64,000 nucleotides of DNA from Paraburkholderia fungorum (GCF_900099835.1 NZ_FNKP01000001.1:3410001-3474000); one strand, 5' to 3'. Numbered from the stretch's first letter, positions 9,593 to 17,224 are shown. Numbers and translations: made by a program. The notes: generated by a model not told the origin, from the letters alone.

Positions 9593-9636
9593 ATGACCGG
9601 GTAGCGCTCGCTAAGACGGGAGTGCTACCCGGTCAT
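9593..9636. repeat. long inverted repeat directly upstream of the H1-like terminator
   Basis: ATGACCGGGTAGC (9593-9605) and GCTACCCGGTCAT (9624-9636) are perfect 13-base arms; four more pairs including one G-U extend the stem to 17 bp around a 10-nt loop. In the minus-strand transcript this hairpin is followed within two bases by the terminator hairpin. Bases 9615-9620 (GACGGG on the plus strand) are complementary to CCCGTC at 9565-9570 in the terminator stem, so alternative pairing is possible. Confidence 0.85.
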
Positions 9637-9695
9637 CGGACACATCGTGCGACGTGTCGAACTACTTCTACTGCTAACTACTGCCTGACTAAGGC

Positions 9696-10397
9696 TTACG
9701 GACGGCTGCCCGTCGGGAACGGCCATGCCGCTGCCGGGTTCAGCGCGGTCTTCACCGTTGCTGCCGGTGCGCTCGAGACAGAAGTCGCAGCGGGTGCAGG
9801 CGCAGCCTTCTTGGCAACAGCCTTCTTCGCAGGTGCAGCCTTCTTGGCAGGTGCAGCAGCCTTCTTCGCCGGAGCAGCAGCTTTCTTCGCGGGAGCAGCA
9901 GCCTTCTTCGCAGCAGGAGCCTTCTTTGCAGCAGGAGCCTTTTTCGCAGCGGGCGCAGCCTTCTTCGCAGCAGCCTTTTTCGCAGGCGCAGCCTTCTTGG
10001 CAGCAGCCTTCTTGGCCGGTGCTGCCTTCTTAGCCGGTGCTGCCTTCTTCGCTGCAGCCTTCTTTGCCGGCGCTGCCTTCTTCGCCGCAACCTTCTTCAC
10101 TGCAACTTTCTTTGCAGCGACTTTCTTCGCCGGAGCGGCCTTCTTGGCCGGTGCTGCCTTCTTCGCCGCGACCTTCTTCACTGCGACTTTCTTGGCTGCA
10201 ACCTTCTTAGCCGGAGCAGCTTTCTGCGCTGCAACCTTCTTCGCCGGTGCTGCCTTCTTTGCTGCAACCTTCTTCACTGCGACTTTCTTGGCAGCGACTT
10301 TCTTAGCCGGAGCGGCCTTCTTTGCCGGCGCAGCTTTCTTAGCTACAACCTTCTTCGCTGCGGGCTTCTTAGCGGCGGCTTTCTTTGCAGTTGCCAT
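9696..10397 (-). CDS. histone H1-like DNA-binding protein, Lys/Ala/Pro repeat protein
   Basis: A nucleoid protein of about 233 residues made almost wholly of KKAA(P)AKK repeats, resembling the C-terminal tail of eukaryotic histone H1 and bacterial H1-like proteins such as Bordetella BpH1. It should bind DNA through charge without sequence preference. Only the last 30 residues, ending LNPAAAWPFPTGSRP, are non-repetitive. Two adjacent ATG codons are possible (10400 and 10397); GGAG lies about 7 bases before the second, giving MATAKKAAAKK. The repeats are expected to vary in number between strains. Tail-like AKKAAPAKK proteins are common in Burkholderiaceae. Confidence 0.92.
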   Translation of the reverse strand: MATAKKAAAKKPAAKKVVAKKAAPAKKAAPAKKVAAKKVAVKKVAAKKAAPAKKVAAQKAAPAKKVAAKKVAVKKVAAKKAAPAKKAAPAKKVAAKKVAVKKVAAKKAAPAKKAAAKKAAPAKKAAPAKKAAAKKAAPAKKAAAKKAAPAAKKAPAAKKAPAAKKAAAPAKKAAAPAKKAAAPAKKAAPAKKAVAKKAAPAPAATSVSSAPAATVKTALNPAAAWPFPTGSRP

Positions 10398-10400
10398 CAT

Positions 10401-10775
10401 TTTCTCCTTCAGGTTTTCAGATGAGAGTCAGTTCAAACTACACCCTTCGTCAAAACCCGCTTCCCGCGGACGCTTCTCAGGGCGCGCGCTACGAAGCGGG
10501 CTATTCATCGGCGTACGCAGGTGCCGCGCGCTTACGCTAATGAATGCGGTAAGGCGCGCCGTGCCACAAGGCACCGCGCGCCAGATCTGTTCGGCATCGA
10601 ATCTCAATGCCGGCAATTGCTTGATCGAGCCGCTGGCGACAACGCCAACGGCTTTTTCCGGGGGGAAGTTTGCCCATCCCACTGAAGGGTCCGCAAAGTG
10701 CCAGTCATATTTGTGGGCCGCGAAGGCACGCGACGCACCGGGCAAGCTTTGCATCAGGCGGTTAAGCTCCTAGCC
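10401..10775. other. intergenic region between the H1-like gene and the nrdAB terminator
   Basis: It should hold the H1-like promoter, which I could not place confidently. It contains a strong hairpin at 10554-10581 (12-bp stem with one C-C mismatch, ACAA loop, core GTGCC/GGCAC). A minus-strand open frame of 108 codons (10428-10754) with a distant AGGAG before its ATG has a protein-like composition (three Trp) but no recognisable family, so I do not call it a gene. Confidence 0.4.
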
Positions 10776-10803
10776 AAAATTGCCGCGGCCGAAGCCGACG
10801 GCA
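10776..10803 (-). terminator. probable nrdAB terminator with a UUCG loop
   Basis: On the minus strand TGCCG-T-CGGC pairs with GCCG-CGGCA around a TTCG tetraloop (9 pairs and one bulged T), followed by ATTTTGG. It lies 37 bp behind the nrdB stop codon. The T run is short, so termination may be incomplete. Confidence 0.6.
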
Positions 10804-10839
10804 TCCCCATCGATATTGCGTCTGCGACACGAACCCGGA

Positions 10840-12072
10840 TCACTCCCAGGTCAGCGCGCCGCCAGTTTGATATTCGATCACTCGCGTCTCGAAGAAGTTG
10901 CGTTCCTTCTTCAGGTCGATCATCTCGCTCATCCACGGGAACGGGTTTTCCTCGTTCGGGTACAGCGGATCGAGACCGATCTGCTGGCAACGGCGGTTGC
11001 AGATGAAGCGCAGATAGCTCTTGAACATCGACGCGTTGAGGCCGAGCACCCCGCGCGGCATCGTGTCTTCTGCGTAACGATATTCAAGTTCGACCGCTTG
11101 CTGGAAGATCTCGCGGATTTCCGCGCGGAACTCAGCCGTCCAGAGTTGCGGGTTTTCGAGTTTGATCTGGTTGATCAGGTCGATGCCGAAGTTGCAGTGC
11201 ATCGACTCGTCGCGCAGGATGTACTGGTACTGTTCCGCCGCGCCGGTCATCTTGTTCTGACGGCCGAGCGCCAGGATTTGTGTAAAGCCGACGTAGAAGA
11301 ACAGGCCTTCCATCACGCAGGCGAACACGATCAGCGAGCGAAGCAGCGTCTGGTCAGTCTCGAGCGTGCCGGTCTTGAAGCCTGGATCGGTCAGCACGTT
11401 GATGTACGGAATCAGGAATTCGTCTTTCGCGCGGATCGAGGCAACCTCGTGATACGCGTTGAAGATTTCGCCTTCGTCGAGACCCAGCGATTCGACGATG
11501 TACTGGTAAGCGTGCGTGTGGATCGCCTCTTCGAACGCCTGGCGCAGCAGGAACTGACGGCATTCGGGCGCCGTGATGTGGCGGTAGGTGCCCAGCACGA
11601 TGTTGTTGGCGGCGAGCGAGTCGGCCGTCACGAAGAAGCCCAAGTTGCGCTTGACGATGCGGCGCTCGTCTTCGGTCAGACCGTTCGGGTCTTTCCAGAG
11701 GGCGATGTCGCGCGACATGTTCACTTCTTGCGGCATCCAGTGGTTGGCGCAACCAGCCAGATACTTTTCCCAGGCCCACTTGTATTTGAACGGCACCAAC
11801 TGATTGACGTCGGTCTGGCCGTTGATGATGCGCTTGTCGGCGACATTGACTCGCGCTTCAGAAACCGCTGCCGTTCCGGCAGCGTGAGCAGCGGCAATGC
11901 CTTTTTCGAAAACGTCTTGAGACGCGAAGACGTTTCGGTCCGAGGGAGCATGAGGAGCGGAACGCGTTCCGATTTGCGAACCGACAGCCGGTCCCGCTGC
12001 GTTGCGCAACGCATTCTGTTGCGCGCCGCTCGAGGGAGTTACGGCAGTGATCTCGTCATCCCAGTTGAGCAT
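10840..12072 (-). CDS. nrdB: class Ia ribonucleotide reductase, beta subunit
   Basis: Small subunit that houses the di-iron centre and tyrosyl radical used by NrdA to reduce ribonucleoside diphosphates. The ATG at 12072 (MLNWDDEIT) has GGTGA in front and gives 410 residues; upstream ATG 12084 and TTG 12087 lack a ribosome site. In EEAIHTHAY (181-189) E182 and H185 are metal ligands and Y189 sits exactly 7 residues after the Glu, as the radical Tyr122 does in E. coli; the radical Tyr is thus present, unlike in class Ic. DESMHCNFG provides later ligands. The C-terminus ends [11 protein letters not shown], the NrdA-docking tail. The N-terminal 70 residues are a poorly conserved extension. Confidence 0.97.
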   Translation of the reverse strand: MLNWDDEITAVTPSSGAQQNALRNAAGPAVGSQIGTRSAPHAPSDRNVFASQDVFEKGIAAAHAAGTAAVSEARVNVADKRIINGQTDVNQLVPFKYKWAWEKYLAGCANHWMPQEVNMSRDIALWKDPNGLTEDERRIVKRNLGFFVTADSLAANNIVLGTYRHITAPECRQFLLRQAFEEAIHTHAYQYIVESLGLDEGEIFNAYHEVASIRAKDEFLIPYINVLTDPGFKTGTLETDQTLLRSLIVFACVMEGLFFYVGFTQILALGRQNKMTGAAEQYQYILRDESMHCNFGIDLINQIKLENPQLWTAEFRAEIREIFQQAVELEYRYAEDTMPRGVLGLNASMFKSYLRFICNRRCQQIGLDPLYPNEENPFPWMSEMIDLKKERNFFETRVIEYQTGGALTWE

Positions 12073-12600
12073 AAATGTCACCATCAATTTAGAACGGTTT
12101 GTACCATCTTTTCACGAGCGATAAAAGAGTTCGTTCGCGAAAAATCCTGTTTTCGATTCGCGTTGCTACGTTCATACAACACTTTGTTCAACCTACTGTG
12201 TGTGACGCCTCAGATGAAGCGTGTTGAACGTGTGTCGTCGACGTGCTTCGCGAGCTCGAAGAGCAACGTGTCGCGATGACGTTTCGCTGCTCTATCTATC
12301 TGTATTGCGGAGCGTGTTCGCAACGTCTTGCGATTGCTGGAGCGTTGCGTTTGCGATGCTCTGCGCGGTGGTCCGCGCTCGCTTCGCAGTTGCTTTGCGT
12401 TGCCTGACACATGCCTCGCGTTTGCCTGTTCGTCAGTGGAAGCGAGGTGAAGTTCAATGTCATGTCGAGCGATGCTTGCGGTCGATTCCGTTGATCGACC
12501 CACCACTCGAAGCGTTTGCTGAGCGCCCTGTGTCGCGCGCTTGGTAGTGATGCCGGCTGCTGACTGCGTGCTGCTGCTCTGCGTCGCTGATGTCGCTACC

Positions 12601-12644
12601 GACGATGAACGGCGCGCTTCCAATTCCACTCGCCGTTCATCGTC
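12601..12644. repeat. 14-bp perfect inverted repeat in the nrdA-nrdB spacer
   Basis: GACGATGAACGGCG (12601-12614) and CGCCGTTCATCGTC (12631-12644) are perfect complements around a 16-nt loop. No T run follows on the minus strand, so it is not a standard terminator of the nrd transcript. Confidence 0.9.
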
Positions 12645-12718
12645 TTCCCTTCTTCCACTACGACCAACTTTTGCTGATCGTTACCTGCGGGTACTGCTGC
12701 GGGTCATTACCTACACCC

Positions 12719-12750
12719 GTCAGCAAGCAGCGATCCTGCTGCTCGCTGAC
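12719..12750. repeat. 13-bp inverted repeat directly behind nrdA
   Basis: GTCAGCAAGCAGC (12719-12731) pairs with GCTGCTCGCTGAC (12738-12750) with a single mismatch that is a G-U pair in the minus-strand RNA; the loop is 6 nt. It begins 15 bp behind the nrdA stop codon. No T run follows, so it looks like an RNA-processing or stability element rather than an intrinsic terminator. Confidence 0.88.
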
Positions 12751-12764
12751 TGCTTGCCGACAAC

Positions 12765-15700
12765 TTACTGGCAAGCCTCGCACTCTTCGAAACCAGGATC
12801 GCCCGGACGCATCATGCAGACCGGACCATCCGCTTCCGGCGCTGCTTCAACCCCGACTGCTGGCGTGGACGCTGAAGCCTGAAAGCCGCCTGCGGCACCA
12901 CCAACCGCGCCGTTGTTCGTACCGAATCCACCCGCCGCGCCACCTGCTGCACCGCCCGAACCTTCGCTGCCACCTGAGCTCACCGCGTTCAGCGCGCCGT
13001 GCGCAACCGTCGACTTCTCGACGTGCGTCGCCGCCATCGTGCGGAGGTAGTACGTAGTCTTCAGACCGCGCACCCATGCGAGCTTGTAGATCTCGTCGAG
13101 CTTCTTACCCGACGCACCGCCCATGTAGATGTTCAGCGACTGAGCCTGGTCGATCCACTTCTGACGACGCGACGCAGCTTCCACCAGCCATACCGGATCG
13201 AGTTCGAACGCGGTCGCGTAGATCGCGCGCAGGTCGGCCGGAATGCGGTCGATGCGCGACAGCGTGCCGTCGAAGTACTTCAGGTCGGCGACCATCACTT
13301 CGTCCCACAGACCGCGTGCTTTCAGGTCGCGCACCAGGTAGTCGTTGACCACCGTGAATTCGCCCGACAGATTCGACTTCACATACAGGTTCTGGAACGT
13401 CGGTTCGATACAGGCCGACACGCCGATGATGTTCGAGATCGTCGCCGTCGGCGCGATCGCCACGCAGTTCGAGTTGCGCATGCCGTACTGGGCGATACGC
13501 GAACGCAGTTCGGTCCAGTCCATCGATTCGCTCGAATCGACTTCGACGTAACCGCCGCGTGCATCGGCCAGCAGTTTCACCGAGTCTTGCGGGAGGATGC
13601 CGCGATCCCACAGCGAGCCGCGGTAGGTGGAGTAACGGCCGCGCTCCTGCGCCAGTTCCGTCGACGCGTAGTAGGCGTAGTAGCAAACCGCTTCCATCGA
13701 CGTATCGGCGAACTTGACCGCTTCTTCCGACGCGTACGGCGTGCGCAGCAGGTGCAGGCAATCCTGGAAGCCCATGATGCCCATGCCGACCGGACGATGC
13801 TTCAGGTTCGAGTTACGTGCCTTGGCGACCGCGTAGTAATTGATGTCGATCACGTTGTCGAGCATGCGCATTGCCACGCTGATGGTGCGCTTCAACTTGT
13901 CGTGGTCGAGCACGAGCGTGCCGTCGGCCTGTTCCTTCAGGTGAGCGACGAGGTTCACCGAACCCAGGTTGCAGACGGCGATTTCGGCGTCGCTGGTGTT
14001 CAGCGTGATTTCCGTGCACAGGTTCGACGAGTGGACGACACCGACGTGCTGTTGCGGCGAACGCACATTGCACGGATCCTTGAACGTGATCCACGGGTGG
14101 CCGGTTTCGAACAGCATGCCCAGCATCTTGCGCCACAGTTGCGCCGCCGGCACCTTCTTGAACAGCTTGATCTCGCCGCGCGCGACCTTCGCTTCGTAAG
14201 CCGTGTAAGCCGTTTCGAATTCCGCGCCGAACAGGTCGTGCAGATCCGGGCAGGTGGACGGCGAGAACAGCGTCCAGTCGCCGCCTTCCATCACGCGCTT
14301 CATGAACAGGTCGGGAATCCAGTTCGCCGTGTTCATGTCGTGCGTGCGGCGACGGTCGTCGCCCGTGTTCTTACGCAGCTCGAGGAATTCTTCGATGTCC
14401 AGGTGCCACGTTTCCAGGTACGCGCACACCGCGCCCTTGCGCTTGCCGCCCTGGTTCACCGCGACTGCCGTGTCGTTGACGACCTTCAGGAACGGTACGA
14501 CGCCTTGCGACTTGCCGTTGGTGCCCTTGATGTGCGAACCGAGTGCACGCACACGCGTCCAGTCGTTGCCCAGACCGCCGGCGAATTTCGACAGCAGCGC
14601 GTTTTCCTTCAGCGCTTCATAGATACCGTCGAGGTCGTCTTCGACCGTCGTCAGGTAGCACGACGACAGTTGCGAGCGATGCGTGCCCGAGTTGAACAGC
14701 GTCGGCGTGGACGACATGAAGTCGAAGCTCGACAGGATGTTGTAGAACTCGATGGCGCGCGCTTCGCGGTCGATCTCGTTCAGCGACAGGCCCATTGCGA
14801 CACGCATAAAGAATGCCTGCGGCATTTCGATGCGGACATTGTCGTGATGCAGGAAGTAGCGGTCATACAGCGTTTGCAGACCGAGGTAGCCGAATTGCAG
14901 GTCGCGGCTGTTGTCGAGCGCAGCGCCCAGGCGCTTCAGGTCGAATTGCTGGAGCTTGTCGTCGAGCAGGCCGGCGCCGATACCGCGCTTGATGAACTTC
15001 GGGAAGTACTCGGCGTAGCGCTCGGCCATTTCGCCTTGCGTGACTTCTTCTTCGAGGATCTCGCGGCGGATCGTGTGCAGCAGGATGCGCGCGGTGACCT
15101 GGCTGTACGCCGGGTCTTTTTCGATCATCGTGCGGGCAGCGAGAATGGCCGAGTCGTAGACCTGCGTCATCGGCACGCCGTCGTACAGGTTCTTCACCGT
15201 TTCCGCGATGATCGGGTCGGCGCTCACCGCGTCGCCCAGGTTCGCGCAGGCGGATTCGATCACGTTGCGCAGTGCAACCAGATCGAGCGGACGCGTGACG
15301 CCGTTGTCGGTTACGTTCAGACCCGGCGCGCTGGCCGCGACGAGCTCGTCATGACCGCGAGCCTGCGTACGCTTCTCGCGATACAGCACGTAAGCACGCG
15401 CGACGTTGTGCTCGCCGCCGCGCATCAGCGCGAGTTCGACCTGGTCCTGAATGTCTTCGATATGGAACGTGCCGCCGTTCGGACGGCTGCGCAGCAGCGC
15501 GCGCACCACGCTCGCCGTGAGTTGTTCGACCAGTTCGCGCACACGCGCCGACGCCGCACCTTGACCACCGTTGACGGCCAGAAATGCCTTCGTCACAGCG
15601 ATGGCGATTTTCGACGGTTCGAACGACACCACGCTGCCGTTACGACGGATCACCTTGTAGTCGGCGTAAGTCGCCTGCGGCGCGAGCGACTGGGCGTCTT

Positions 15701-15770
15701 GAGCCTGGCCGAACGCCTGGCCAGTCGATGAGCCCTCGTAGCGGGTCGTCGCGTTGTCGGTGGTTTGCAT
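12765..15770 (-). CDS. nrdA: class Ia ribonucleotide reductase, alpha subunit
   Basis: Large catalytic subunit that makes deoxyribonucleotides and is allosterically controlled. The ATG at 15770 (MQTTDNATT) has AGGAG at good spacing; 1001 residues, clearly longer than the about 760 of E. coli NrdA. An ATP-cone (about 40-140, VIRRNGSVVSFEPSKIAIAV) supplies overall activity control. Catalytic signatures include SSNLCTEITLNT and NCVAIAPTATISNIIGV. A Gly/Ala/Ser-rich linker of about 40 residues leads to the C-terminal shuttle pair CEAC (C997, C1000) in EGFEECEACQ. The promoter region lies about 380 bp upstream. nrdB follows after a long spacer. Confidence 0.97.
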   Translation of the reverse strand: MQTTDNATTRYEGSSTGQAFGQAQDAQSLAPQATYADYKVIRRNGSVVSFEPSKIAIAVTKAFLAVNGGQGAASARVRELVEQLTASVVRALLRSRPNGGTFHIEDIQDQVELALMRGGEHNVARAYVLYREKRTQARGHDELVAASAPGLNVTDNGVTRPLDLVALRNVIESACANLGDAVSADPIIAETVKNLYDGVPMTQVYDSAILAARTMIEKDPAYSQVTARILLHTIRREILEEEVTQGEMAERYAEYFPKFIKRGIGAGLLDDKLQQFDLKRLGAALDNSRDLQFGYLGLQTLYDRYFLHHDNVRIEMPQAFFMRVAMGLSLNEIDREARAIEFYNILSSFDFMSSTPTLFNSGTHRSQLSSCYLTTVEDDLDGIYEALKENALLSKFAGGLGNDWTRVRALGSHIKGTNGKSQGVVPFLKVVNDTAVAVNQGGKRKGAVCAYLETWHLDIEEFLELRKNTGDDRRRTHDMNTANWIPDLFMKRVMEGGDWTLFSPSTCPDLHDLFGAEFETAYTAYEAKVARGEIKLFKKVPAAQLWRKMLGMLFETGHPWITFKDPCNVRSPQQHVGVVHSSNLCTEITLNTSDAEIAVCNLGSVNLVAHLKEQADGTLVLDHDKLKRTISVAMRMLDNVIDINYYAVAKARNSNLKHRPVGMGIMGFQDCLHLLRTPYASEEAVKFADTSMEAVCYYAYYASTELAQERGRYSTYRGSLWDRGILPQDSVKLLADARGGYVEVDSSESMDWTELRSRIAQYGMRNSNCVAIAPTATISNIIGVSACIEPTFQNLYVKSNLSGEFTVVNDYLVRDLKARGLWDEVMVADLKYFDGTLSRIDRIPADLRAIYATAFELDPVWLVEAASRRQKWIDQAQSLNIYMGGASGKKLDEIYKLAWVRGLKTTYYLRTMAATHVEKSTVAHGALNAVSSGGSEGSGGAAGGAAGGFGTNNGAVGGAAGGFQASASTPAVGVEAAPEADGPVCMMRPGDPGFEECEACQ

Positions 15771-16090
15771 GTGCAAAGCTCCTGGTTCTGGAAATGGTGC
15801 GGCGAGTGCCGCGGATTAAAACGAACGCTGCGCAGACATGTACGCAAGCAATGGGGCGCGGGAAAAAGGCCGGCTGGGCCGGGTGGCGGGATGCGACTGC
15901 GATGAAGCCTGATTCGAATTGAAAACGGTCTTCATGGTGTGTGTCGCGATCACTTGCTGTGCCCTTTTCCCGAATGTTGCTGGATGACGCCGGAGGTCTC
16001 TACCGGCTCCACCACAGGGATATTTCACTGCCTTGGAATGCTTGCGGCGCCATGCTCGGAGAGCGGGGCGCCGCGGACTTATACACTCGG
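15771..16090. other. nrdA leader region
   Basis: If transcription begins near 16145, nrdA has a leader of about 375 nt. It holds no established gene. One small minus-strand frame (15816-15935, 39 codons) begins ATGAAGACCGTTTTC but lacks a clear ribosome site. I found no match to a known riboswitch by eye. Confidence 0.5.
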
Positions 16091-16099
16091 TTATTCACA
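16091..16099 (+). promoter_or_regulatory. DnaA box
   Basis: TTATTCACA fits the DnaA consensus TTWTNCACA exactly. It is the first of two same-orientation boxes whose starts are 12 bp apart, in the nrdA control region. Confidence 0.65.
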
Positions 16100-16102
16100 G
16101 AG

Positions 16103-16111
16103 TTATGCACA
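16103..16111 (+). promoter_or_regulatory. DnaA box
   Basis: TTATGCACA fits TTWTNCACA exactly and lies 3 bp behind the first box and 4 bp before the proximal NrdR box. E. coli nrdAB is also controlled by DnaA through a pair of boxes. Confidence 0.65.
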
Positions 16112-16115
16112 GACC

Positions 16116-16131
16116 ACACAAGATATAGTGC
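16116..16131. promoter_or_regulatory. NrdR box, nrdA-proximal
   Basis: ACACAAGATATAGTGC agrees with 14 of 16 positions of the NrdR consensus ACACWATATATWGTGT. It starts 31 bp (three helical turns) from the second box, the typical NrdR tandem spacing. Confidence 0.85.
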
Positions 16132-16146
16132 ACAACCCGGTTTGTG

Positions 16147-16162
16147 GCACCAAGTATAGTGG
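16147..16162. promoter_or_regulatory. NrdR box overlapping the nrdA -10 element
   Basis: GCACCAAGTATAGTGG keeps the core of the NrdR consensus. On the minus strand it contains the TATACT -10 hexamer, so bound NrdR would block RNA polymerase. Confidence 0.8.
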
Positions 16163-16180
16163 AGAATCAAAACAGATCAA
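16153..16180 (-). promoter_or_regulatory. nrdA promoter, sigma70-like
   Basis: On the minus strand TTGATC (16180-16175) and TATACT (16158-16153) are separated by 16 bp. The predicted start is near 16145, between the two NrdR boxes and upstream of the two DnaA boxes in the transcribed leader. Confidence 0.7.
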
Positions 16181-16300
16181 ATGGTTTTATTTGCTCTGGA
16201 AGTCTTGACTTTTCGGATCGCACGGCGCGAAGCGGCCTCCCCGAAGAACACGGCTGCGCCGCGCTTTCGTCGGGTTCTGCGATATCACGCAAAGGGGTGT

Positions 16301-16897
16301 TTACCGCGTCCCGGAAAACTTGAGATAGGGGAAGTACCGAGCGTCGAGCGTGGTGTCGGCCTGCAGACGCGACCACTCGAAATGGGGTCCGGGATCGGTC
16401 TTGCGACCAGGTGCGATGTCCGAGTGACCGGCCAGCGCTTCGACCGGATAGCGCGCCTTCAACGCGCTCACGAGTGCCGCGAGCGTGCGGTATTGCGCCG
16501 CGTCGAAGGCAGTGGTGTCGCTGCCTTCCAGCTCGATGCCGATCGAGAAATCATTGCAGCGCTCGCGGCCGAAGAAATTCGACGCGCCCGCATGCCACGC
16601 GCGTTCGTTGCACGACACGAACTGTTCGAGCGTGCCGTCGCGAAGAATCACGAAATGCGCGGACACCCGCACGCCGCGCAGATGCGCGTCGTAGTACGGA
16701 TGCGCGTCGCAGTCGAGCGTGTTCTGGAATAGCTCGGCGATCGCCGTGCCGCCGAACTCATTGGGCGGCAGGCTGATGTTGTGGACCACGACCAGCGTCG
16801 GCACGACCCCTTCGGGCCGCGCTTCAAAATTCGGCGATGGCAGTTTGCGTGCGGCGGCGACCCAACCGTCTGCATCGACGGTGAATTCGACCCTCAT
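16301..16897 (-). CDS. ampD: 1,6-anhydro-N-acetylmuramyl-L-alanine amidase
   Basis: Cytoplasmic zinc amidase that cleaves anhydro-muropeptides during cell-wall recycling and thereby keeps AmpR-type beta-lactamase induction low. It has 198 residues from the ATG at 16897, which overlaps the stop of the preceding gene as ATGA; further upstream in-frame starts would run into that gene. The Amidase_2 signatures are VVVHNISLPPNEFGG (zinc His), SAHFVILRDGTLEQFV and GHSDIAPGRKTDPGPHF (second His, catalytic Lys, Asp ligand). No signal peptide is seen, which separates it from AmiD. Together with mpl in this window it covers two steps of murein recycling. Confidence 0.96.
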   Translation of the reverse strand: MRVEFTVDADGWVAAARKLPSPNFEARPEGVVPTLVVVHNISLPPNEFGGTAIAELFQNTLDCDAHPYYDAHLRGVRVSAHFVILRDGTLEQFVSCNERAWHAGASNFFGRERCNDFSIGIELEGSDTTAFDAAQYRTLAALVSALKARYPVEALAGHSDIAPGRKTDPGPHFEWSRLQADTTLDARYFPYLKFSGTR

Positions 16898-17214
16898 CGA
16901 GCGTCGCGGCCCGACGGACGCGCGCCGTGACGTTGCGCATGCGCGGCGCTGCAGAACGGCTGGCCGGCTACCACAACGGAGTCGCTCTTCGGCGCATGCA
17001 CGCCGCACTCGACGCAACGGATCATCGGCTCGGCGAGCTTCGGTGCTTCCGCCGGACGCGCGCCGCCATTTGCACCTTTGGCACCCGCGCCGTTCGCATT
17101 GTTCGCGCCGGCGCTCCCGGTGCGTTGCGCGGATTGTGCGTCATGACGACGCAGTGCCTTCACCAGCCATTGGCCGACGATAAACAGGAGGATCAGCAGA
17201 AAAATTTGTCGCAT
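16894..17214 (-). CDS. PP0621-family small membrane-anchored protein
   Basis: A 106-residue protein with an N-terminal membrane helix (residues about 3-20, IFLLILLFIVGQWLVKAL), an Ala/Gly/Asn-rich linker and a C-terminal treble-clef-like motif with CVEC and a later Cys/His set (FCSAAHAQRH), probably metal binding. It matches the PP0621 family of unknown function. Its stop overlaps the ampD start by ATGA, so the two are translationally coupled. It lies 10 bp behind the CcsA/YpjD-like gene, forming a three-gene unit. Confidence 0.85.
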   Translation of the reverse strand: MRQIFLLILLFIVGQWLVKALRRHDAQSAQRTGSAGANNANGAGAKGANGGARPAEAPKLAEPMIRCVECGVHAPKSDSVVVAGQPFCSAAHAQRHGARPSGRDAR

Positions 17215-17224
17215 GGGGACACGC

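Larger units (their letters stand above)
12073..12764. other. long nrdA-nrdB spacer, no gene recognised
   Basis: About 690 bp separate nrdA from nrdB, although both read the same way and are usually adjacent. I see no convincing gene: open frames on either strand are Ser/Arg/Thr-rich and lack ribosome sites. The composition is less GC-rich and dominated by TTGCG/GCGTT-like words. Two strong inverted repeats are present (12601-12644 and 12719-12750). No clear promoter for nrdB was found. Confidence 0.7.

Noticed and set aside
10428..10754. A 108-codon minus-strand frame between nrdB and the H1-like gene
   Set aside because: Protein-like composition but no recognised family and a badly spaced ribosome site; kept only as a possibility in the region note.
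12210..12629. A 139-codon minus-strand frame in the nrdA-nrdB spacer
   Set aside because: Ser/Thr/Arg-rich, no ribosome site, and it runs through the strong inverted repeat; looks like chance.
12999..15731. A 910-codon open frame antisense to nrdA
   Set aside because: Shadow of the nrdA codon bias, with Arg/His/Val/Gln-rich composition and no ribosome site or domain.
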